Assembly: GCF_963678225.1 (NCBI RefSeq)
Contig: NZ_OY782764.1
Location: 588,001 to 652,000 of the forward strand
DNA: 64,000 nt
Origin: an uncultured Cohaesibacter sp.
GTDB lineage: Bacteria; Pseudomonadota; Alphaproteobacteria; Rhizobiales; Cohaesibacteraceae
Direction: 5' to 3'
The notes beneath the pieces were generated by a model. That model was not told the DNA's origin, did not search any database, and saw only the letters and a list, made by a program, of their open reading frames with translations. The position numbers and the translations under genes are program-made. This document shows, one piece after another, positions 20,195-27,936 of the stretch. Position 1 is the first letter of the stretch, and every line of letters starts with the position of its first letter.

Positions 20195-22186
20195 TCAGGC
20201 TGCACTCGCCCCCAAACGGGCAAGTTTCTCAAGCTGCTTTTGAACAAGCTCGGCGGATTCAACCTGCGTCTCGACAATTCCACCCAACTCATTGAGCGTC
20301 TTGTCGATGCCGTCCGGCTGCGCAATCATGTCATCGATCTGCTGAATGGTGGATTTATACAAATCCCCCTCGTCAATGAACTTCTGCCGCGTCTGCGCGA
20401 TCAGATCGCCCAAGGCCGCCAGCGCCCCTTCCATATCCCCAATTGTCTCTTCGGTATGCACCAGAGTTGATTTCGTATCCCCGGCCAGCTGCTTGACCTC
20501 TGAGGCAACAACAGCAAAGCCTCTGCCAGCTTGCCCGGCTCTGGCTGCCTCAATCGTCGCGTTGAGCGCCAGAAGGTTGGTCTGCCCGGTAATCCCGTCA
20601 ATCACGCCCAGAATGTCTCTCAAGCCCTTCATGGCACCGGACAAATGCTCGAACTGATAGGAAAGGTCGTTTGTTTCGTCAGTTTCCTGAGCCGCCCCGG
20701 CCTCCGGCCCGTCATTGACACCTGAGATAGAAGAACGGATGGAATAAAGAGAATCTCGCATATGCTGCGTGTTGGCCAGAACACTTTGAATATCGCCGAC
20801 ATTGGCAAATTGCTCAGACATTGTATCGATGATCTTGGAACGCACCAGATTGATCATCTCGGCACTGGCCAAACGGCACCGCGTAAAATAATTACTGAAG
20901 CGCGAATAATGTATCGTGAAATTCTTCAGATAGTCGTCTTCATACTGGTTCGCCCCATCTTCAAAAAAGACAATTGCACTCAGTGTCTCATTCACATTGA
21001 TGCCAAACAGCTCACCAAAGGTGGAAAAACCCGCCACAGGCATCGACCAGGCATCCGAAAGAGCCGCTGTCGATTTCTGATTGTGCAGGCGGCGCAAGAT
21101 ACAGTCATTCAGGATGGCTCCCAAAGGCTTTGGCTTGCCACGCAAAAAGCTCCCCAGATCACTCTTGGTCTGCTGCGCAAAGTCGGTCGCCTCAAGCAAA
21201 AACAATTCATCACCCGGATTGACATCGCAATAAAAGGCAACCTCCCCCTCCTCAGGCTTGATCGCCGCAACCGAACGCACATAAATCTCGCCGTCGATTT
21301 CGATGCCAAAGCTTTTGCCTGCCAGACTAGCTTCGATCTTGTCACTCGAAACCCTGAAATGCTGCGCCAGACGATCAATAAAGGGCTCGACATCGCCACT
21401 TGTTGGATCAACCACGCTACGGACCACACGCAAATCCGGATCGGCATCTGCAATCAGGAATGAAACACTGCTCTTTTTGAAATTCTGGCTTTTGAAAACG
21501 CCATATTTCCGACCTTTTGCCAAGCGAACGAACACCATGATTGCATGATTCTGCATCACCTGAGATCCATCGGCAATCTTGGTTTCCAGGAAATCCAGCT
21601 TGCCACCAGCCGAACCGCCAATGAAGAGGCAAGGGAATTTGCCACTCTGATACACTGCTTCCATCAGATAATTCTCAGAGGCAGACAAACCGTCAATGAA
21701 AGTCAGAGCGAAGACTTCTTCGGGGCGAATAGAAAAAGGCACATTGATCCGCCCCAAATCCTGAGCGATGCGAGCGATCCGTTGGTCCCGGCTTTTATTC
21801 GGGCTGCCCGCACGAATATCCTCATTATGCAAGGAAACCTTATGAACGGACACATCGCCAATCAGATCAGGCGGGAAAATCTGGACGGTGAGACTCTCCC
21901 AACTGCCCGAAGCATTGCGATAAAGCGCATTGTCAGAACAGTTGCACAGTTCCCCGGCGGTCATCACAGCAATAACGCTGGTTTTCCCCGCCATTTCATT
22001 GAGCCGACGAACAATATCCTCAAAATCGAGATGGGGAGAGATATAGGCAACGGCCAGCGGGGACTGACCAGCAGGAAAGACGAAGGAAGCAGAGCTAAGA
22101 TGCGATAGGGATTTATTGCTCTCAACAACCCTAATAGTCTCAACCGCATCTTCGGACAATATTTCTGAAGCAATCTGGTTTTCCAT
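20195..22186 (-). CDS. FIST-domain cytoplasmic chemoreceptor
   Basis: A 663-residue protein with FIST_N (about 30-230; [67 protein letters not shown]), FIST_C (about 240-380) and a C-terminal receptor signalling domain with an intact tip ([18 protein letters not shown]). There is no membrane segment, so it senses inside the cell. FIST domains are proposed to bind small ligands such as amino acids. The start is uncertain: TTG at 22192 has GAGG seven bases upstream, while the ATG at 22186 is six bases further in. I list the ATG. A second FIST protein, fused to GGDEF, lies at 47375. Confidence 0.87.
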   Translation of the reverse strand: MENQIASEILSEDAVETIRVVESNKSLSHLSSASFVFPAGQSPLAVAYISPHLDFEDIVRRLNEMAGKTSVIAVMTAGELCNCSDNALYRNASGSWESLTVQIFPPDLIGDVSVHKVSLHNEDIRAGSPNKSRDQRIARIAQDLGRINVPFSIRPEEVFALTFIDGLSASENYLMEAVYQSGKFPCLFIGGSAGGKLDFLETKIADGSQVMQNHAIMVFVRLAKGRKYGVFKSQNFKKSSVSFLIADADPDLRVVRSVVDPTSGDVEPFIDRLAQHFRVSSDKIEASLAGKSFGIEIDGEIYVRSVAAIKPEEGEVAFYCDVNPGDELFLLEATDFAQQTKSDLGSFLRGKPKPLGAILNDCILRRLHNQKSTAALSDAWSMPVAGFSTFGELFGINVNETLSAIVFFEDGANQYEDDYLKNFTIHYSRFSNYFTRCRLASAEMINLVRSKIIDTMSEQFANVGDIQSVLANTQHMRDSLYSIRSSISGVNDGPEAGAAQETDETNDLSYQFEHLSGAMKGLRDILGVIDGITGQTNLLALNATIEAARAGQAGRGFAVVASEVKQLAGDTKSTLVHTEETIGDMEGALAALGDLIAQTRQKFIDEGDLYKSTIQQIDDMIAQPDGIDKTLNELGGIVETQVESAELVQKQLEKLARLGASAA

Positions 22187-22192
22187 GTCCAA

Positions 22193-22632
22193 AATCGCAC
22201 CTCACCTTGTTGAAATAATCAAACTATATTTATCAGGAAAGTTATAATTATTTCATTAATAGCATAAATCGTTTTAAAAAGACAAATTACTACTTTTAAT
22301 ACCCTTAATTACAACAATAACTATTCTGAAACTATATTTAGTTTGAAAGTGATCGCCGAAGCCCAAAATGCTGCCACCAGCCAAGAGAGGCTGCACAGAT
22401 CACGCGAGAGCATCATGAGCAACAGCGCGAACCAATGAGCAACACCGACAAACAGGACCCGCATCTTCAGAATATGCACAAAGCGGGAGAATTAGACTGC
22501 TTTTCCATTGCACCCGTCGAATGCATCCGCTAAGAAAGCCGACATATAATCTGTGTGTCTTGGAGATGTCACAAAGCCACGCACAACCAAAAGCATCAAG
22601 GTTTGTGCAATCATCCCAAAAAGCCACCAGAG
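22193..22632. other. Intergenic region between the FIST receptor and tRNA-Arg
   Basis: About 440 bp without a credible gene. The first 160 bp are very AT-rich and should hold the FIST receptor promoter. The rest is unremarkable. A reading frame on the minus strand here and across the tRNA is an antisense artefact. No terminator or repeat is obvious. Confidence 0.5.
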
Positions 22633-22709
<77 letters not shown>

Positions 22710-22805
22710 AATTTCCCCCAATAAATACAACATCTTAGAAAAGCGGTCTTTGGAGTGCCTCGATTGCGCCCATGATATGACCCATGAAATCGCCGGGGCA
22801 ACGCG

Positions 22806-23486
22806 CTATTTCTTGGGCTTCTTGTGAGCCCCTTCCATCGCACTGACAGCCGAATCCTGAAAATCAGGATGATGATGGAGATAGGTGTCCTCGATTGTCC
22901 GGATAGAGGTGGCAAAGAAGCTTGCGGCGTCGGAAGGCGTTGCGCGGTTCTGCATAGCCCATGTGATGGCCGTATGTTTCAAGGTGTGCCGATTGACATC
23001 CGTGATCGCTGCATCGCGGCAAATCCGATCCCAGCCTGTCTTTATATCCTTGACCTTCTCACTGCGATAGGCAGCTACACAGATGGGATTGTTCTTGCGC
23101 CAAAGTCGAGCGTGCAAGAGAATCTGTCGAGGCAAGCGGGCCGGCGCGCGCGTTCCTTGTCGGTTCGCCGTACCTTCGCGCCAGCACGATAAAGAATCCC
23201 GTTCTCGATATCGATATGCCCCGCAAAGTCGGATTTTTCCCGACCAAGATTGAGGATGGCGCTTTTTCGGCAGATGGACAACAAGAGCCTTGAGGAGATA
23301 TTCCTCGTGCTCACAATAATTCAAAGCAGCGCGAAGAACGCCAAACTCACGCCGAATTGTCCCATCAGCAACACCGCGCTCTTCAGCATATTTGCAACAA
23401 TTGTTTTTCTTGACCTCAGCCACAGCCATGTTGGAGGGAGAAACCAGATCTCGCGTCGACCATTTGGACGCGAGATAGTCACTCAA
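22806..23486 (-). pseudogene. Decayed phage-type tyrosine recombinase (integrase)
   Basis: The N-terminus (YAEERGVADGTIRREFGVLR then AALNYCEHEEYLLK) is the core-binding domain of a site-specific integrase. The C-terminus keeps the catalytic block RHTLKHTAITWAMQN and the region SIRTIEDTYLHHHP with the nucleophilic Tyr. Between them the reading shifts: the expected catalytic middle (ICRKSAILNLGREKSDF, GHIDIENGILYRAGAKVRR) is in another frame at about 23140-23290, and spacing to the N-terminal part looks too short, pointing to an internal deletion plus compensating frameshifts. It is therefore very probably inactive. It overlaps the excisionase-like gene by ATGA and sits next to tRNA-Arg. Confidence 0.82.
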
Positions 23487-23833
23487 GAATTTTTCAGCTT
23501 CTTCGCTGCTTTCAGGGCCTTAGCCCGTGCTTGTCTCGTTGCCTCGGTCGAGGATGACATAGACCGGCGAACAACCTTGTCTCTCCCGGAGAAAGAGGAG
23601 CGAGGGTTTGGCTCTACGCGGCATAGTTCAAACATGTCCTTCATGTTCTGATAGGTGGTGTAGTCCACGCCTCCCATCCGGTAGCAAACCAGATTGCCCT
23701 TATCCCTCTCATTGCGAAGTGTCTGGGTTTTGCGACCCAGCAACTTTGCGGCGGTTGCCAGCGTGATATAATTTGGAGGCGTTTGCATTTCCTCAGCCAT
23801 TTCCACGGACACCATCCCATTCATACTTTTCAA
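23483..23833 (-). CDS. Excisionase-like HTH DNA-binding protein
   Basis: A 116-residue basic protein. Residues 20-60 (ITLATAAKLLGRKTQTLRNERDKGNL then VCYRMGGVDYTTYQNM) form a MerR/excisionase-type winged helix. The C-terminus is Lys/Arg/Ala-rich (ARAKALKAAKKLKN). Its stop overlaps the integrase start by ATGA, the usual layout for a directionality factor and its integrase. A role as regulator of the integrase is equally possible. It looks intact while its partner is broken. Confidence 0.6.
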   Translation of the reverse strand: MKSMNGMVSVEMAEEMQTPPNYITLATAAKLLGRKTQTLRNERDKGNLVCYRMGGVDYTTYQNMKDMFELCRVEPNPRSSFSGRDKVVRRSMSSSTEATRQARAKALKAAKKLKNS

Positions 23834-24102
23834 AGCATCTGGAATTCAGCTGAGCTCGAGAAAATCTGGATAAAAATATAAAATTTGTAAAACCGAACTA
23901 ACCAACTGAAATTAATAGAAAAATTAATTTCATGCGAGGTTTTCACACACCCCTCCAGTGGTTCGATGTTCTTTGATGAAGTCGAATTTCTGACTGAAAA
24001 AATTGAAATTTTCGAAGGCAGAAAATATGGTTTTGCCAATTTTCATGACTTCTACCCGGTCAGACAAGTGTGACTCTTCGGGGACGTTTACCTCACTTAT
24101 TG

Positions 24103-24555
24103 TTAGATTTTCCGCCTTGTAATGAATTCGGTCTTTGGCACCTCATCTTCCTCAAAGAGGTTGGAAATGGCGTGGTCATGAAAACGAATAGATCCACCAA
24201 GGGTGATGCTTGTGATCATGCCTTCACGCACCCAGTTCCTAATGGTGGCAGACGAACAACGGCATACTTCCGCCAGATCACTTACCTTCAGCAAAGGAGA
24301 CATCAGTTCACTGTGCTCGGAACGAAACAGGGCCGTGGAAATGGGAATGCCTTCCAGCCACCAGATATCGAGAATGCAGTATCTGGCCCGTTCCCAACGT
24401 CCCCTAGCTCAAGGAATTTTCGCATCGCGAATAATTCCTCGAGCTGTATCAGTATCAACACGCCACCTTCGCGCAATCTCGCATTGAGATAACGTTGGTA
24501 GCTGATGTATCAGACGGGATTTGAGCCTCAGTTCGGCAAGTTTGTCTTTCGCCAT
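24103..24555 (-). pseudogene. Double-HTH DNA-binding protein split by an in-frame TGA
   Basis: A 150-codon frame interrupted by one TGA at 24409-24411. The first half (48 residues, MAKDKLAELRLKSRLIHQ, with GAGGAG upstream) holds an HTH around LSQCEIARRWRVDTDTARGI. After the stop the same frame goes on through RYCILDIWWLEGIPIS to a second, AlpA/excisionase-type HTH (SDLAEVCRCSSATIRNWVRE, then GGSIRFHDHAISNL). The ATG at 24303 inside the second half has no ribosome binding site, so the second domain is unlikely to be made alone. The most likely reading is a former single-gene mobile-element regulator killed by a nonsense mutation. Readthrough cannot be excluded. Confidence 0.6.
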
Positions 24556-24639
24556 TTTTTCTCCTCGAATTTTGATGTTGAGGAGGTGGGGTCATTAGTT
24601 TCAGTCATGCAAATTTGTGGATTTGTTTGAGGTATGAGA

Positions 24640-26160
24640 TTATCGACGTGCTCGATGGTCTTCCTGTCGGGCGAATGAAACGATGGCTTCAAAGCCTCTG
24701 GCTTCTCCGGCAATGGGCGAGTTGAGGCGGAGCGTGGCACCGCTTCCCTTGACTATTGCTGCGACGATCGCAAGCCCCACACCGCTGCCTTTGGCACCCG
24801 TATGTCCACGTTCGAAGGGGCGTGTCAGCCGACTGAGTGTGTCTGGTACAATCACATCGCAGTCGTTGCGCACCGCCAGCTCGCCATTCTGGTGCAGTTC
24901 CATCTCTACCAAACTGTTCGGTGTTGCATGCTTGAGGGCATTTTCGATGAGATTGCGCATGAGGATGGCGAACACATTGGCATCTATGAGCAACGGTAGT
25001 GGTTTGTCCGGCAAACGGATCTTCAGTCGGTCTCTATCCTCACGAAATTCATCAAGAACCAGAGTGAAAATCGGAAGGATATCTCTGGCTTCTTCTGATA
25101 GCATCGCTCCGCCTTCGGCGCGTGCGAGCTGCATCAGTTTTTCTGTAAGGCGTGAGAGAGACTTGAGAGCCGTTTCAATCTGACGTGCGCGTTCCTGAAT
25201 CGAGGCGTCTTCGGCCTCGGAGATCAATCTTTGTGTTTGAGCGAGGGCCGCAGCTACGGGGGTTCGAAGTTCGTGCGCGCTGTTGGCTGTGAAACTGCGT
25301 TCGGCCTCCAGCGTCCTACGCATGCGATCAAGCAGATTATTAACCGAGTCTGCTACAGGCTCAATTTCTGTTGGAAGATTTTGGGCGCTGATAGGGGAGA
25401 GATCTCCAGCGCCACGCACTTCAATCTCCGTTCTGAAACCACGGATCGATCTCATAGAGATGCGTACCAGCAGCCAGACCCCCAGCATGCTGAGCGGCAC
25501 CAGAATAAAGAGCGGCATGGCAAGCGCTTCCAGCGTGTCATGCGCAGCCCTCTGACGTCTAGCCATGGGGTCTGCAACAGAAATGATCACATTCCCATCC
25601 AGCGTGGAGCCCGTGAAAATGCGATAATCATCCAGCGTCAAAAAACCCAATTGGTCTATGGGGGGGAATATATCCGCTTCTGCATTTTTGGATTGCAGCA
25701 GGATCCTGCCTTGAGCATCTCTTACGATATAAGTGAGATATTGGCTTTCTGGCGCGGTGAAGACAGGCTTTTCATCATCTTCTCTTTCGTGCTTGTCCTC
25801 GTCTTTTCCGTCGTCATCTTCATCATCCCGCTCCCGATGGAGTCGACGCTTGAACCCTTCGCGATCAAGGCCTCTTTCTTCTCGCCACGATCTTCCAATG
25901 CGCCCTAGAGTCAGGCCATCAATCGCCAGGTCGCCCATTTCATCGCGCGTGTCTCGCCCCTCGACAATGTCGTGAATGACGGGCGGCAACAAGCGCTCGA
26001 CGGCCTCGGCAAGCGCCTGATCAAAAGCACCATCCAGTTCGTGCTTGACGATAACGCCGCTGACCGTTGTCGCTGCCGCCCACAGAAGACCAACCCCGAG
26101 AGCCAACCCGAGTGAAAGTCGTAGTTGCAGGCTGTTTTTTACGAAAGATTTCAATTTCAT
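24640..26160 (-). CDS. Sensor histidine kinase with acidic periplasmic loop
   Basis: A 506-residue membrane kinase. Membrane helices lie at about 13-36 and 213-233 and enclose a periplasmic sensor. Residues 107-130 of that sensor are an extreme run of Asp, Glu, His, Lys and Arg (RERDDEDDDGKDEDKHE and so on), a likely metal-binding patch. Then come HAMP, the H box SAHELRTPVAAAL with His296, and an ATPase domain with NLIENALKHA, GVGLAIV. It resembles QseC/TctE-type kinases. It overlaps the response regulator by ATGA. The divergent secreted protein has a similar acidic run, suggesting a shared metal signal; the ligand is inference. Confidence 0.9.
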   Translation of the reverse strand: MKLKSFVKNSLQLRLSLGLALGVGLLWAAATTVSGVIVKHELDGAFDQALAEAVERLLPPVIHDIVEGRDTRDEMGDLAIDGLTLGRIGRSWREERGLDREGFKRRLHRERDDEDDDGKDEDKHEREDDEKPVFTAPESQYLTYIVRDAQGRILLQSKNAEADIFPPIDQLGFLTLDDYRIFTGSTLDGNVIISVADPMARRQRAAHDTLEALAMPLFILVPLSMLGVWLLVRISMRSIRGFRTEIEVRGAGDLSPISAQNLPTEIEPVADSVNNLLDRMRRTLEAERSFTANSAHELRTPVAAALAQTQRLISEAEDASIQERARQIETALKSLSRLTEKLMQLARAEGGAMLSEEARDILPIFTLVLDEFREDRDRLKIRLPDKPLPLLIDANVFAILMRNLIENALKHATPNSLVEMELHQNGELAVRNDCDVIVPDTLSRLTRPFERGHTGAKGSGVGLAIVAAIVKGSGATLRLNSPIAGEARGFEAIVSFARQEDHRARR

Positions 26161-26816
26161 GGCTGCTCCAGCCGATAGCCCATACCACGCACGGTTTCTA
26201 TAATCCCAGAACCCAGTTTCTTGCGCATGCGAGAGATGTGAACCTCGATGGTGTTGCTCTCGATTTCTGAGTCAAATGCATAAAGGTTTTCCTCAAGCTG
26301 GCTTTTGGAAAGCAGATTGCCCGGATGTTGCAGGAAGGCTTCAAACAAGGCCCATTCCCGTGCAGTCAGGGTGATTTGTTTGCCTTCACGTAAGATGGAG
26401 CGAGCAGCGATATCAACTTCCAGGGCACCAAGTTTGACAATCGGATTGGGATTGCCGCTATAGCGTCTGGCAACAGCCTTGAGGCGCGCTGTCAATTCCT
26501 GAAGGTCAAAAGGCTTGACCAGATAGTCATCAGCACCGGCATTGAGGCCATCTATCCGGTCAGAGATCTGATCCAGTGCTGTGAGAATGATCACCGGTGT
26601 GACATCGCCTGATCCGCGCAATTTCTTGAGGAACGGAATGCCGAGGCCGTCTGGCAGCATGAGGTCCAGCAGGACCAACTCATAAGGCGCTGTGAGAATA
26701 TAATCGCTTGCAGCATCAAGACGCTGTACCCAATCTACGCTGTGCCCGTCTGCGGCAATCTGGTCGCGCACCGCGGACCCCAATACCGTGTCATCCTCGA
26801 CCAACAAGACCCGCAT
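26157..26816 (-). CDS. OmpR/PhoB-family response regulator
   Basis: A 219-residue DNA-binding regulator. The receiver domain has acidic residues VEDD, phospho-acceptor Asp51 in LVLLDLMLPDGLG, Thr79 in IILTALDQ and Lys101 in YLVKPFDLQEL. The C-terminal winged helix includes LTAREWALFEAFLQHPGNLLSK and SNTIEVHISRMRKKLG, close to the QseB/TctD branch. It is translationally coupled to the kinase and divergent from the small secreted protein/DUF2271/PepSY/ApbE run, which is therefore its probable target. The 172-bp divergent gap should hold its operator, but no clear direct repeat could be picked. Confidence 0.93.
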   Translation of the reverse strand: MRVLLVEDDTVLGSAVRDQIAADGHSVDWVQRLDAASDYILTAPYELVLLDLMLPDGLGIPFLKKLRGSGDVTPVIILTALDQISDRIDGLNAGADDYLVKPFDLQELTARLKAVARRYSGNPNPIVKLGALEVDIAARSILREGKQITLTAREWALFEAFLQHPGNLLSKSQLEENLYAFDSEIESNTIEVHISRMRKKLGSGIIETVRGMGYRLEQP

Positions 26817-26988
26817 TTTTCTTCGCCTTCTTTTGATTATTTTACACCGAGCTGCTTTTGAAGCCTGCCGCAGTGTTGCCGCGCAACCTTACAGGAAGCT
26901 GAAGCAAAAAGAAATTATCAGTCAGGTCGCCTTCAGTCTGGTCCGCGATAGTGCCTCCATCAAATCAACGCAACGGGAGACCAGAGCC

Positions 26989-27324
26989 ATGAAGAAACTT
27001 ATTGCAGGTGCCTTGCTGATCAGCGGCATCACACTCGCAGCGGGAGCGACCTATGCCGACGGTTACGGCCATGACGGACGCGGTTATGCCGGACAGGAAC
27101 ACGAATATGGACGAGGCGAAGAAGCCCGCTATCGCGACCATGATCGCGACGGGGATCATCACTTTAGCCTGTTTGGCTGGAAGATGCCTTTTGGTTGGGA
27201 CGATGATGACGACGACGATCATCGGGGAGGGCGTGGACAGGCCGCAGCACAAAACCCGACAGGCCCGATCAACAACAACAAACTGATCAACCGGGGATCA
27301 TCCCCGAAAGTCACCATGAACTGA
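26989..27324 (+). CDS. Small secreted Asp/His-rich protein
   Basis: A 111-residue protein with a Sec signal peptide (MKKLIAGALLISGITLAAGATYA, cleavage about residue 23). The mature part is Gly/His/Asp/Arg-rich (HDRDGDHHF), has an aromatic segment SLFGWKMPFGW, then seven Asp in a row followed by HRGGRG, and ends in NNNKLINRGSSPKVTMN. I do not recognise a family. The composition suggests divalent or ferric metal binding in the periplasm. GGGAGA nine bases upstream supports the ATG at 26989. It is the first gene facing the two-component system and is followed by a hairpin before the DUF2271 gene. Confidence 0.7.
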   Translation: MKKLIAGALLISGITLAAGATYADGYGHDGRGYAGQEHEYGRGEEARYRDHDRDGDHHFSLFGWKMPFGWDDDDDDDHRGGRGQAAAQNPTGPINNNKLINRGSSPKVTMN

Positions 27325-27353
27325 CTATCTAACGCACCTGGAGCCAAACTCTC

Positions 27354-27386
27354 GGCCCCGAACCGGATCAAAAAATGGTCGGGGCT
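27354..27386 (+). other. Intercistronic hairpin without U tract
   Basis: The repeats GGCCCCG-A-ACC and GGTCGGGGCT pair into a stem of about ten base pairs with a bulged A and a loop near GGATCAAAAAAT. No T run follows, so it is more likely an mRNA-stabilising or processing structure than a terminator. It lies between the small secreted protein gene and the DUF2271 gene. Confidence 0.5.
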
Positions 27387-27411
27387 AATACGCTTTCAAA
27401 GGAAACCAGAC

Positions 27412-27882
27412 ATGAATAAATACCTCGCTTCTGCTGCTCTCGCCAGCGCGTTCGTATTGCCCGCCGCAGCGCAAGCCAAACCAGTAACCTTCTCAACGAC
27501 CATGAGCAACTATGGCGGTCCGGAAGCCTATATGGTGATGTATGTCACCGATGCTTCCGGGGCCTATCAGGGTTCATTGTGGATGTCGGGCAGCCGCTCG
27601 AAATATTATCGCGATCTGCGCGATTGGTCTCGCGCAACAGGTGGCAACTCAGCCGAAGTGGATGGCATCACCGGTGCAAGCGTTGGAAGTGGGCGCACGC
27701 TGAATGTGACATTGGATTTGTCAGATGCCCTGTTTGATGCAGGCTATGAGCTGCACATAGACACAGCTGTTGAACATATGGGCTCTACTCCCTCGGAAGT
27801 CGTTGTACCGCTTGATAGGAACAATGCAGGCAAGGCGACATCTGGCCGTCGCTTCATCCAGTCATTCCGTTTCGACATGTAG
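27412..27882 (+). CDS. DUF2271 periplasmic protein, probable covalent flavoprotein
   Basis: A 156-residue protein with a Sec signal peptide (MNKYLASAALASAFVLPAAAQA). The mature part matches DUF2271 in layout (PVTFSTTMSNYGGPEAYMVM, SLWMSGSRSKYYRDLRDW). Residues 84-90 read DGITGAS, which fits the Dxx(S/T)GA(T/S) motif where ApbE attaches FMN through phosphoester linkage; Ser90 would carry the flavin. Genes for DUF2271, PepSY membrane proteins and ApbE are known to cluster, and that is the arrangement here. No cysteines or haem motifs are present, so FMN would be the only cofactor. Family assignment is good; flavinylation is a prediction. Confidence 0.82.
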   Translation: MNKYLASAALASAFVLPAAAQAKPVTFSTTMSNYGGPEAYMVMYVTDASGAYQGSLWMSGSRSKYYRDLRDWSRATGGNSAEVDGITGASVGSGRTLNVTLDLSDALFDAGYELHIDTAVEHMGSTPSEVVVPLDRNNAGKATSGRRFIQSFRFDM

Positions 27883-27936
27883 CCCCTGTTTCATAATTCG
27901 GATTGATTGCCTCGATTGATAACGAGATTTCTTGCC

